Positions 14,085-21,483 of a DNA stretch of 64,000 nucleotides are shown here, piece after piece. The stretch comes from Mycobacterium sp. PO1. GTDB lineage: Bacteria; Actinomycetota; Actinomycetes; Mycobacteriales; Mycobacteriaceae. The stretch lies in NCBI RefSeq assembly GCF_017312405.1, contig NZ_BLTG01000023.1, positions 1-64,000 on the forward strand. The letters are read 5' to 3'. The notes beneath the pieces were generated by a model. That model searched no databases, was not told the origin of the DNA, and saw only the letters and a program-made list of their open reading frames with translations. Every line of letters starts with the position of its first letter. Within the stretch, counting starts at the first letter, position 1. Made by a program: the position numbers and the translations under genes.

Positions 14085-15803
14085 TCACCGCAGGTCGGCG
14101 GTGAGCCTGTTCAGCACGTTCTCATAGGTGATCCATCCGGACAGCCGCGCCGGTTCACCATCGACGACCGGCAGTCCTGCGGCGCCGTGACCGCTGAGCG
14201 CCTCGATGACGTCGGGAAGTTTCGCGTCGACGGCGAGGGTGGGCAGCCGCTGGATGAGCGAGTCGATGTGCTGCGGTGGGCTGCCGCCCTCGATGGCCGC
14301 CACTGCGTCCTCGGCGGTGACGCAGCCCAGGTACCGGCCGTCCGAGGCCAACACCGGCAGCAGCGGGACCGAGGCGCCGGTGATCAACTCCGCGGCCTCG
14401 TGCAGCCGCATGTGCTCGTGCAGAACGCGGTCCGGTGGCGCCGCCACGTCGGCCGCGGTCAGGTTGTCGCTGGCGTGTCGGTCGATGTCGACGCCGCGAC
14501 GCCACAACTTCTGCGTGTAGATGGTCTGCCGCGAGAGCAGGTGACTGGTCCCCGCGGCCAGCGCGATCGCGATCATCAACGGCAGGATGATGGAGTACTG
14601 CCCGGTCAGCTCGAAGAGGATGACCACCGCGGTGATCGAGGCGCGCGTCGCCCCGGCCAGGGCGGCACCCATCCCGACCAGCCCGTAGGCGCCGGCCGCC
14701 TCGGTGGACTCGGGCCAGCCCAGGTGTGCCAGCGCACCGAAGGCACTACCGGCCATCGCACCGATGAACAGCGTGGGCGCAAACACTCCGCCGGACCCGC
14801 CGATACCGATGGTCAGGCTGGTCGCGAGCATCTTGGCGACCATCAGCAGCAGCAGGAAGCCGACCACGTATCGGCCTTCGATGGCGTTCTGCAAGACCGG
14901 GTAACCGACCCCGTACATCTCCGGCAGCGCCAGCAGCAGCAAGCCCAGAAGCAGTCCGCCCGCCGCGGGGCGGGCCCATTCCGGCCCGCGCCAGAGCCAG
15001 TCGCAGAAATCCTCGACCAGGTACAGCACCCGCGAGAACGCGACGCCCACCGCGCCGACCAGGACACCGAGCGCCGCATAGAGCAGGTACTCGGCGGGGC
15101 TGTGCACACTGAACGAGGGCAGCGTCAGAAACAGTTCGTTGCCCAGGATCGCCCGCGCGACGATGGACGCGGTCACGCTGGAGAGCACCACCGCACCGAA
15201 CGACTGCGCGGCGAAGTCGCGCAGGATCAACTCCATCGCGAAGAACGGCCCGGCCAGCGGGGTGTTGAAGGTGGCCGAGATGCCGCCCGCGGCGCCGCAG
15301 GCCAACAGCAACCGCACCCGGGCGGTGTCCAGCCGCAGCCACTGGGCCACACCCGACCCGACCGCCGAGCCGATCTGCACGATCGGCCCCTCGCGGCCGA
15401 CCGAGCCACCGCCGCCGATGCACAGCGCCGAGGCCAGCGATTTGACCAACGCGACCTTCGGGGCGATCCGACCGCCGCGCATCGACACCGCGTACATGAC
15501 TTCGGGAACGCCGTGGCCGCGGGCCTCCGGGGCGAACCGGTGCACGAGCGGGCCGTAGATCAGTCCGGCCACCGCGGGCACCACCACCAGGAAGCCGACG
15601 CCGAGCCACGGGAGGTGTTCGCTGGCCACCCGGCCCAGTCCGGCGTAGTCCTGATGTCCGGTGAACAGCCAGGTGAATCCGTTGATCAGCGATCGAAACG
15701 CCACCGCCCCCAACCCGGTACACACACCCACCACGACGGCGAGGGGCACCAGCGACGAGGATCGCTCACGCAACCAATGGCCCAGCTCATTGCGCAGGGA
15801 CAT
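14085..15803 (-). CDS. ClC family chloride/proton antiporter with CBS domains
   Basis: 572 residues: about 430 residues of ClC membrane core, then two CBS domains. The anion-path motifs are GHGVPE near residue 104 (a His replaces the Ser of the GSGIP class), GSVGREGP near 141 with the external gating Glu, and GSGGVFAPT near 340. The gating Glu implies exchange rather than a channel. Start is the ATG at 15803. A 17-bp palindrome abuts it, with no ribosome site, so a leaderless transcript is likely. Divergent from a MarR gene. Confidence 0.88.
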   Translation of the reverse strand: MSLRNELGHWLRERSSSLVPLAVVVGVCTGLGAVAFRSLINGFTWLFTGHQDYAGLGRVASEHLPWLGVGFLVVVPAVAGLIYGPLVHRFAPEARGHGVPEVMYAVSMRGGRIAPKVALVKSLASALCIGGGGSVGREGPIVQIGSAVGSGVAQWLRLDTARVRLLLACGAAGGISATFNTPLAGPFFAMELILRDFAAQSFGAVVLSSVTASIVARAILGNELFLTLPSFSVHSPAEYLLYAALGVLVGAVGVAFSRVLYLVEDFCDWLWRGPEWARPAAGGLLLGLLLLALPEMYGVGYPVLQNAIEGRYVVGFLLLLMVAKMLATSLTIGIGGSGGVFAPTLFIGAMAGSAFGALAHLGWPESTEAAGAYGLVGMGAALAGATRASITAVVILFELTGQYSIILPLMIAIALAAGTSHLLSRQTIYTQKLWRRGVDIDRHASDNLTAADVAAPPDRVLHEHMRLHEAAELITGASVPLLPVLASDGRYLGCVTAEDAVAAIEGGSPPQHIDSLIQRLPTLAVDAKLPDVIEALSGHGAAGLPVVDGEPARLSGWITYENVLNRLTADLR

Positions 15804-15820
15804 TGTTGCAGTATGCAACA
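15804..15820. promoter_or_regulatory. palindromic operator, likely for the MarR regulator
   Basis: TGTTGCA GTA TGCAACA is a perfect 7-bp inverted repeat with a three-base centre, directly adjacent to the clc start codon and 38 bases from the marR start. On the clc strand it includes CATACT, which could be the -10 of a leaderless promoter. A MarR dimer bound here would block clc transcription. Confidence 0.6.
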
Positions 15821-15857
15821 GTTGCTGCCGGTGCGCTAATCGCGTGACGATCGCCAC

Positions 15858-16337
15858 GTGACCGACAACGCCGGCGATTCCTCCGATGCCATCACCGACG
15901 CCTTGCTGAGCGCATCGCGACTCCTCGTGGCGATCTCGGCCCGCTCGATCGCCGATGTCGACGACACCCTCACCTTCCCCCAGTTCCGCACGCTGGTGAT
16001 CCTGCGCACCCGCGGACCGGTGAACCTGGCGACCCTGGCGGGACTGCTCGACGTGACGCCGTCCACCGCGGGCCGGATGGTGGACCGCCTCGTCGAAGCG
16101 GGTCTCATCGACCGCAGACCGCATCCGGAGTCGCGCCGGGAACTGATCGCCGAGTTGTCAGCCCGCGGTCGCGACACGGTCGACGCTGTGACCGCCAAGC
16201 GGCGCGCGGAGATCGCCGCCATCGTCGCGACGATGCCGCGGGCCGAGCGCCACGGACTGGTACGGGCGTTGTCCGCCTTCACCGAGGCCGGCGGTGAGCT
16301 GCCGGTCGGCGCGGCCGAAGAAGACCATCTGCGCTAG
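15858..16337 (+). CDS. MarR family transcriptional regulator
   Basis: 159-residue winged-helix regulator. The DNA-reading core is LATLAGLLDVTPSTAGRMVDRL near residues 58-80 followed by the wing GLIDRRPHPESRRELIAEL. Flanking helices form the usual dimer interface. It is divergent from the ClC gene with 54 bases between starts, and the palindrome at 15804-15820 is the obvious binding site. GTG at 15858 is used; an upstream GTG at 15843 is closed by a stop. Likely a local repressor of the antiporter; its ligand is unknown. Confidence 0.87.
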   Translation: MTDNAGDSSDAITDALLSASRLLVAISARSIADVDDTLTFPQFRTLVILRTRGPVNLATLAGLLDVTPSTAGRMVDRLVEAGLIDRRPHPESRRELIAELSARGRDTVDAVTAKRRAEIAAIVATMPRAERHGLVRALSAFTEAGGELPVGAAEEDHLR

Positions 16338-16353
16338 GGCACCTGGTGGCGAC

Positions 16354-16662
16354 TCATTCCGCACGTGCCGAATCGGCTTGGCCGCCAGCCGCTTCGCGAT
16401 ACTCAGCACGGTATCTGCGGCGCTGCGCCGACGATGTGCGGCTGCGCAGCAGGCCGCCCCGGCGCCGGAAGACCACCACCAGCAGTCCGATGCCGAGCGC
16501 CAGACCCAGCGCGCCGAAGCTTCCGGCCGTGACGGCACCCTCCGACATGCCCTCACCGGCCATGGTGAGGAAGATGCCGAGTCCGGCGCTGCCCGCCAGG
16601 AAGAGCACCAGCCCGACGAGCACCGCGGAATAGCTTTGGAGAAACGCACGATCATCCGTCAT
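16354..16662 (-). CDS. small two-TM membrane protein
   Basis: 102 residues beginning MTDDRAFLQSYSAVL, with two hydrophobic helices (about residues 12-36 and 50-70) and a basic Ser/Arg/Ala-rich tail. No family was recognised. The ATG at 16662 is preferred because a SigF-like promoter (16673-16697) ends ten bases upstream, leaving almost no leader; longer frames would run through that promoter. Divergent from the GlsB-like gene and convergent with marR. A general-stress membrane protein is inferred from the promoter only. Confidence 0.6.
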   Translation of the reverse strand: MTDDRAFLQSYSAVLVGLVLFLAGSAGLGIFLTMAGEGMSEGAVTAGSFGALGLALGIGLLVVVFRRRGGLLRSRTSSAQRRRYRAEYREAAGGQADSARAE

Positions 16663-16672
16663 CGCGATCCGC

Positions 16673-16697
16673 TTACCCGCCACCGGGCACCCGAAAC
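16673..16697 (-). promoter_or_regulatory. SigF-like promoter for the small membrane protein
   Basis: On the minus strand GGTTT (core GTTT at 16697-16694) is followed after 15 bases by GGGTAA (16678-16673). This fits the mycobacterial SigF pattern GTTT-N15-17-GGGTA. The ATG is ten bases beyond the -10. Confidence 0.5.
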
Positions 16698-16717
16698 CGG
16701 TCCATGGGCCGGTTTCG
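16692..16717. repeat. 26-bp near-perfect palindrome
   Basis: CGAAACCGG ... CCGGTTTCG arms flank a CCATGG centre with one symmetric mismatch pair. The left arm is the -35 of the minus-strand SigF-like promoter. It could be a regulator site between the two divergent stress-type genes, or a coincidence of a GGTTT element on each strand. Confidence 0.5.
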
Positions 16718-16770
16718 CGGGGTACACCCCGACAGCGGTCGCGAGCAGGCGCCACGCGGTTGACGCGCGC

Positions 16771-16796
16771 GTTTATTGCCTTGTCACGCCGGGTAT
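16771..16796 (+). promoter_or_regulatory. SigF-like promoter for the GlsB-like gene
   Basis: GTTT (16771-16774), a 16-base spacer, then GGGTAT (16791-16796) match the mycobacterial SigF consensus. Transcription would begin near 16803, about 30 bases before the ATG at 16836, leaving room for the GGAGA ribosome site. Confidence 0.6.
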
Positions 16797-16835
16797 TTCT
16801 GACCGCAGCCCGCACCGCCAGCCCTGGAGAACACC

Positions 16836-17120
16836 ATGACCGTCACCGGAATCATCAGCGCCATCTTCATCGGCATCGTCGTCGGCGCCCTCGGCCGGCT
16901 CCTGCTGCCCGGAAAGCAGAAAATCGGGATCCTGGTGACCATCCTCGTCGGAATCGTGTCGGCGTTGATCGGGACCGCCTTGGCCGGCGCCATCGGCATC
17001 CCGACCGCCACGTCGGGGGTGGATTGGCTCGAGCTGCTCGTCCAGGTCATCGTCGCGGCCCTCGGTGTCGGCCTGGTCGCGGCGCTGATGGGACGCGGGC
17101 GGTCGAAAGTCTCGCGCTAG
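16836..17120 (+). CDS. GlsB/YeaQ/YmgE family stress-response membrane protein
   Basis: 94-residue transglycosylase-associated-type membrane protein with three hydrophobic helices: GIISAIFIGIVVGALGRLLLP, then IGILVTILVGIVSALIGTALA, then LLVQVIVAALGVGLVAALMG. The GxxxGxxxG-rich first helix and the PGKQKIG loop are typical. These small proteins are usually induced in stationary phase or stress, which agrees with the SigF-like promoter at 16771-16796. A GGAGA ribosome site precedes the ATG. Molecular role is unknown. Confidence 0.88.
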   Translation: MTVTGIISAIFIGIVVGALGRLLLPGKQKIGILVTILVGIVSALIGTALAGAIGIPTATSGVDWLELLVQVIVAALGVGLVAALMGRGRSKVSR

Positions 17121-17142
17121 CGACTGAGTGCCCCTGACGTGG

Positions 17143-17170
17143 TCCCGGCCGGAACCCCGACCGGCCGGGA
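17143..17170. terminator. hairpin terminator between convergent genes
   Basis: A perfect 10-bp stem TCCCGGCCGG / CCGGCCGGGA with an eight-base loop lies between the convergent GlsB-like gene and rarA ends. There is no U tract, as is common in mycobacteria, so it could act in both directions. Confidence 0.65.
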
Positions 17171-17190
17171 TCACCTTGGGCACAGATGTT

Positions 17191-18513
17191 TCAGCGGCGC
17201 CTACGGATGATGGCGCGCAGCTTGTCCACCCGGGTGGCGATCTCCCGCTCACCACCGTGGGTGGTGGGCCGGTAGTAGTCGACACCGACCAGCTCGTCCG
17301 GCGGATACTGTTGCGACACAACGCCGTCGGGATCGTCGTGCGCGTACTTGTAGCCGATCGCATTGCCGAGCTTCGAGGCGCCGGAGTAGTGCCCGTCGCG
17401 CAGATGGGCCGGCACGAGCCCTGCTTTGCCTGCACGGACGTCGGCCATCGCCGCGCCCAGCGCTGTGGTCACGGCGTTGGACTTGGGCGCGGTGGCCAGG
17501 TGGACGGTGGCATGAGCCAGCGTCAGCTGCGCTTCGGGCATGCCGATCAGTTGAACTGTCTGTGCTGCGGCCACGGCCGTCTGCAGTGCCGACGGGTCGG
17601 CCATCCCGATGTCCTCGCTGGCCAGAATCATCAACCTGCGAGCCAGAAAGCGCGGGTCCTCCCCCGCCACGAGCATGCGCGCCAGATAATGCAGGGCGGC
17701 GTCGACATCCGAGCCGCGAACCGACTTGATGAACGCACTGATCACGTCGTAGTGCTGATCGCCGTCGCGGTCGTATCGGACCGCGGCCCGGTCCAGCGAC
17801 TGTTCGACGACCTCGACGCCGATCTCCTGACCGGACTCTGCCGCCACCTCCAGCGCGGTCAGGGCCCGGCGCGCGTCGCCGGCAGACAACTGCACCAGCA
17901 ACTCCACGGCAGCATCGGTGACCGTCACCGTGCCGCCCAGACCTCGCTCGTCGTCGATCGCGCGTCGCAGCACCGTGGCGATGTCGGCCGCGGTCAGTGG
18001 CTGCAGCTGCAGGATCAGTGAGCGCGACAGCAGCGGGGCCACCACGGAGAACGACGGATTCTCGGTGGTAGCCGCCACCAGCAGGACCACGCGGTTCTCC
18101 ACCGCGGCCAGCAGCGCGTCCTGCTGAGTCTTCGAGAAACGGTGCACCTCGTCGATGAACAGCACGGTCTGTTCACCGCGGATGGCGGCGCTTCTCGCGC
18201 TTTCGATGACCGCGCGGACCTCTTTGACGCCCGCCGACAGCGCCGACAACGCCTCGAAGCGGCGGCCGGTGGCCTGGGAGATCAGCGAAGCCAGCGTGGT
18301 CTTGCCGGTCCCCGGAGGTCCGTAGAGGATCACCGACGCCGCGCCCGAGCCCTCGACCAGTCGCCGCAGCGGCGAGTTGGGTTTGAGCAGGTGCGCCTGG
18401 CCGACCACCTCGTCGAGCGAGGCCGGCCGCATGCGCACGGCCAGCGGTGCCGACGCGGCAGCCGCGGCACCGGTCACCGGCTCAGCGGGGACGTCGAACA
18501 GGCTCTCGGACAC
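17191..18513 (-). CDS. rarA: replication-associated recombination protein A (RarA/MgsA)
   Basis: 440-residue AAA+ ATPase related to clamp-loader subunits, acting at stalled replication forks (M. tuberculosis Rv2559c). Walker [10 protein letters not shown] is near residue 66, Walker [10 protein letters not shown] near 116, sensor 1 ATTENPSF near 143, and the C-terminal tetramerisation part includes [17 protein letters not shown] and [10 protein letters not shown]. It lies 20 bases after the DUF3097 gene on the same strand, so the two may be co-transcribed. Confidence 0.93.
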   Translation of the reverse strand: MSESLFDVPAEPVTGAAAAASAPLAVRMRPASLDEVVGQAHLLKPNSPLRRLVEGSGAASVILYGPPGTGKTTLASLISQATGRRFEALSALSAGVKEVRAVIESARSAAIRGEQTVLFIDEVHRFSKTQQDALLAAVENRVVLLVAATTENPSFSVVAPLLSRSLILQLQPLTAADIATVLRRAIDDERGLGGTVTVTDAAVELLVQLSAGDARRALTALEVAAESGQEIGVEVVEQSLDRAAVRYDRDGDQHYDVISAFIKSVRGSDVDAALHYLARMLVAGEDPRFLARRLMILASEDIGMADPSALQTAVAAAQTVQLIGMPEAQLTLAHATVHLATAPKSNAVTTALGAAMADVRAGKAGLVPAHLRDGHYSGASKLGNAIGYKYAHDDPDGVVSQQYPPDELVGVDYYRPTTHGGEREIATRVDKLRAIIRRRR

Positions 18514-18533
18514 GCTCCCTGCTTACCACTGCG

Positions 18534-19382
18534 TCATGACGCGGGTTGGGTCACGAAGTCGATCAGTTCCTCCACCCGCCCGATCAGCTCGGGTTCGAGG
18601 TCGGTCCAGTCACGGACCCGCCCGCGGATCCGCTGCCACGCGGCGGCGATGTCGGCTTGGTCACGGTGTGCCCACCCCAGAGCGGCGCAGATTCCGTGCT
18701 TCCAGTCCTGTGATCGCGGGATCGTCGGCCAGGTCTGCAGGCCGAGCCGTGCGGGCTTGACCGCCTGCCATATGTCGATGAACGGGTGGCCGACGATCAG
18801 GGTGTGCTCTCCGCCCGGGCCGTGGCGTACCGCCTGCATCACCTGATCGGCGATTCGGGCCTCTTTGGACCCGCCGACCAGATGGTCCACCAGCACGCCG
18901 AGTCGACGCCCCGGGCCGGGGCGGAAATCGTCGACGATCGCGGCGAGGTCATCGATGCCGCCGAGATACTCGACGACGACGCCCTCGATGCGCAGATCGT
19001 CACCCCAGACCTGTTCGACGAGCTCGGCGTCGTGCCGACCTTCCACATAGATTCGGCTGGCCAGCGCCACTTTGGCCCGGGCGCCGGCGACAGCGACCGA
19101 CCCCGAGGCGGTGCGCGTCGGCGCCGCCGGGCCCGCCTTGCGCGGCGCGGTCAGGATCACCGGCTTGCCGTCGATCAGATACCCGGGCCCGATCGGAAAT
19201 GGTTTGGTACGCCCGTTCCGGTCTTCCAGACGCATCCGGCCGTACTCGACGTGCACGACGGCGCCGACGAACCCGCTCTGCGCGTCCTCGACGACCATGC
19301 CGATCTCGATCGGCACCTCGGTGGAGCGGGGTTTGCGGTGCGGATTGTGGGCGAGAATGTCGGCACCATAGCGATCAGCCAC
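18534..19382 (-). CDS. DUF3097 family protein
   Basis: 282-residue actinobacterial protein of unknown function. It starts MADRYGADILAHNPHRKPRSTEVP, has a small beta-rich N-terminal part (GFVGAVVHVEYGRMRLEDRNG), a linker near residues 80-105, then a larger part with the acidic segment YVEGRHDAELVEQVWGDDLR and LVDHLVGGSKEARIA. The latter resembles a Toprim-type acidic pattern (E..., then DHLVxGSKE), but I cannot confirm that fold. It sits upstream of rarA, so a role in nucleic-acid metabolism is possible. Confidence 0.75.
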   Translation of the reverse strand: MADRYGADILAHNPHRKPRSTEVPIEIGMVVEDAQSGFVGAVVHVEYGRMRLEDRNGRTKPFPIGPGYLIDGKPVILTAPRKAGPAAPTRTASGSVAVAGARAKVALASRIYVEGRHDAELVEQVWGDDLRIEGVVVEYLGGIDDLAAIVDDFRPGPGRRLGVLVDHLVGGSKEARIADQVMQAVRHGPGGEHTLIVGHPFIDIWQAVKPARLGLQTWPTIPRSQDWKHGICAALGWAHRDQADIAAAWQRIRGRVRDWTDLEPELIGRVEELIDFVTQPAS

Positions 19383-19406
19383 CGAGTGATCGTAGGGACG
19401 GCGTCC

Positions 19407-19463
19407 AGCGGGCGCGAGTACGCCCGCTCCGGCGTGTCGCCCGTCGATGGGCGCACACGCCGG
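19407..19463 (-). terminator. tandem hairpin terminator after the zinc peptidase gene
   Basis: Two adjoining hairpins. The first has stem AGCGGGCG / CGCCCGCT with a six-base loop (19407-19428). The second has stem CCGGCGTGT / ACACGCCGG with a further GCCC/GGGC pairing inside (19429-19463). They follow the stop of the last gene of the four-gene peptide-modification operon and separate it from the DUF3097 gene. Confidence 0.7.
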
Positions 19464-19472
19464 ACGACCGGG

Positions 19473-20558
19473 TCAGTCGACTTGTTGCGACTGGCCGTCG
19501 ACGGGGGCGCCGACTTCGGCCAGCTTGGCGGGGTCGGAGGTGATCTCGTCGATGACGGTGTGGATGAACCGCATCTTCTCGAGAACCTTGGGCGGCAACA
19601 CGAACGGATACAGGTCGTCCTTGCCCATCGACCGGTTCACCATGTTCAGCGACCACGCCAACGGCAGCCACATCTCGATGATCGTGTCGAAGCCGCTGGG
19701 CCCCAGCACCCGGCGATCGAAGGTGGCGGTGGCCGGGGCCAGGCCGAACGCCGCACCGGTGTCGAGGGTGTCCCGGATGTGCAGATAGTGGGCGAATGTC
19801 TCGGCCCAGTCCTCGGCGGGATGCATGGTGGCGTAGGACGAGACGTAGTCGTCCTCCCAGCCGGGGGGTGCGCCCTCGCTGTAGTGCCGGTCGAGTGCGT
19901 CCTGATAATCCAGGTTCGGGTCCCCGAAGAGCTCGTTGAACCGGGCGAGATAGTCCGGCGACGTGCCGATCAGCCGATAGAAGTAGTAGTGCCCGATCTC
20001 GTGGCGGAAATGACCGAGCAGGGTGCGGTACGGCTCGTCCATCGACACGCGCAACTGCTCGCGATGCACGTCGTCGCCTTCGGCGAGATCGAGGGTGATC
20101 TGACCGCTGTCGTGGCCGGTGAACACCTTCTCGAACTGGCTCGACAGCAGGTCGAATGCCAACCCGTAGTCGGGATCGACGTCGCGCCCGACGATCGGCA
20201 GCTTCAGCTCGTGCAGTTCGGCGATCAGGCGGCGTTTGGCCCGTTCGGCGCCCGCGAATGCGGCCAGCGCCACCGTGTCGGCGTCGTTGGGTCGCGTCCG
20301 GGTCAGGGCGCAGGACACACAGAGTTTGGCGATCGGCCCCTTCTCCACCAGCCAGTTGCATTCGGCCAGATGCAGATTCGCACACAGCTGGTAGTGGCTC
20401 TCGTCGACCGCGCCGGCGTGCTCGCTCTCCTCGGGTGGGGCGATGACCAACAGCGCCATGTCGTCCAGGGAGAAGCCCAACGAGCTGCCGCAGTTCAGGC
20501 ACACCGAGTTCTCGAACGCCAACCGCTGACCGCAGTTGGGGCAGGTGAAATCACGCAC
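19473..20558 (-). CDS. zinc-ribbon putative zinc metallopeptidase
   Basis: 361 residues (Rv2568c-like; PF15887-type putative zinc metallopeptidase). An N-terminal zinc ribbon has CPNC (residues 5-8) and CLNC near 22. The HExxH active site HEIGH lies near residue 184 in GHFRHEIGHYYFYRL, with possible downstream ligands in DWAETFAHYLH. GTG at 20558 is chosen because the ribbon begins right after it and GGGGAGG precedes it. It overlaps the transglutaminase gene by eight bases and is last in the four-gene operon. A role in cutting a peptide made by its neighbours is inference. Confidence 0.82.
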   Translation of the reverse strand: MRDFTCPNCGQRLAFENSVCLNCGSSLGFSLDDMALLVIAPPEESEHAGAVDESHYQLCANLHLAECNWLVEKGPIAKLCVSCALTRTRPNDADTVALAAFAGAERAKRRLIAELHELKLPIVGRDVDPDYGLAFDLLSSQFEKVFTGHDSGQITLDLAEGDDVHREQLRVSMDEPYRTLLGHFRHEIGHYYFYRLIGTSPDYLARFNELFGDPNLDYQDALDRHYSEGAPPGWEDDYVSSYATMHPAEDWAETFAHYLHIRDTLDTGAAFGLAPATATFDRRVLGPSGFDTIIEMWLPLAWSLNMVNRSMGKDDLYPFVLPPKVLEKMRFIHTVIDEITSDPAKLAEVGAPVDGQSQQVD

Positions 20559-21483
20559 GCAGCACCTCCCCCTGGTGCGGAGCCACGTCGACGGAGACGT
20601 CGATGACGCTGCTCTCGGAGTCGGTATAGATGATGCCGCGCAGCGGCGGGACGTCGGCGTAGTCACGACCGAATCCCACTGTGACGTAGCGCTCATCGAC
20701 CATCTGGTCGTTGGTGGGATCCAGTCCCAGCCACGCGTTCTGAGGCGTCCACACGGCTGCCCATGCGTGCGTTGCGTCGATCCCGACCATGCGTTCCTTC
20801 CCGGGGGGCGGATCGGTGGCCAGATACCCCGAGACGTAGCTGGCCGCCAGACCGTTGGCGCGCAGGCAGGCGATCGCCAGCCTCGCGAAGTCCTGGCATA
20901 CCCCTTCGCGGGCCGCCATAACCTCGCTCACTTGGGTCGACACCGTGGTGGACCCCGACCGGTAGGTGAAGTCTCGGTAGATACGTGACGTCAGGTCCTG
21001 CAGCACGTCGATCAGCGGCCGCCCCTCGGTGAAACTCGGTGCCGCATAGTCGCGTACTTCGTCGGTGATTTCCGGCGGCTGCAGGTCCAGCGTGAACTCG
21101 GTCGCCAACGCGCCGTCGGTGCCGACGGGTCGCGCGATCTCCCATGGCGCGCGCGCCGACGGCCCCTGGTAGAGGTCAGCCGGCGGGGGGTCGACCTCGA
21201 CGACAGAGCGGCTGGTGATGCTCAGCCTGCGGTGCCGCTCGGTGACGTGGAAATACGAGCTGAGGTTGCCGTACGCGTCCCGGCTGGTCGAACTGTCGGC
21301 GGCTTCGGGATCGATGACGAGTTCGTGGACGAGGCAGCGTTGTCGCGCCGAGTCGCGCGGAGTGAGGAATCCGCGGCCATAAGAGCTGGTGACCACGTCG
21401 GAGTAGCGGTAGACGGTGCGGTGGGTGACCTGATAGCACCGGCTGGCCCCCGAGGCGGTCGGCCCGTCCGGGAACGCGGTCAC
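20551..21483 (-). CDS. transglutaminase-like cysteine peptidase family protein
   Basis: 310 residues (Rv2569c-like). An N-terminal beta-sandwich (YQVTHRTVYRYSDVVTSSYGRGFLTPR) precedes the papain-like core. The Cys is in GVCQDFA near residue 200, His in ATHAWAAVW near 240 and Asp in LGLDPTND near 256, so the catalytic triad is intact. GTG at 21483 is used because it overlaps the upstream stop (GTGA) and removes an unrelated N-terminal piece. Homologues in other bacteria neighbour ATP-grasp/alpha-E proteins. It may cleave or cross-link isopeptide bonds; substrate unknown. Confidence 0.85.
   Translation of the reverse strand: MTAFPDGPTASGASRCYQVTHRTVYRYSDVVTSSYGRGFLTPRDSARQRCLVHELVIDPEAADSSTSRDAYGNLSSYFHVTERHRRLSITSRSVVEVDPPPADLYQGPSARAPWEIARPVGTDGALATEFTLDLQPPEITDEVRDYAAPSFTEGRPLIDVLQDLTSRIYRDFTYRSGSTTVSTQVSEVMAAREGVCQDFARLAIACLRANGLAASYVSGYLATDPPPGKERMVGIDATHAWAAVWTPQNAWLGLDPTNDQMVDERYVTVGFGRDYADVPPLRGIIYTDSESSVIDVSVDVAPHQGEVLRA

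Noticed and set aside
14187..15839. 550-codon plus-strand open frame
   Set aside because: Antisense to the ClC gene, rich in Arg, Gly, His and Gln with no domain seen.
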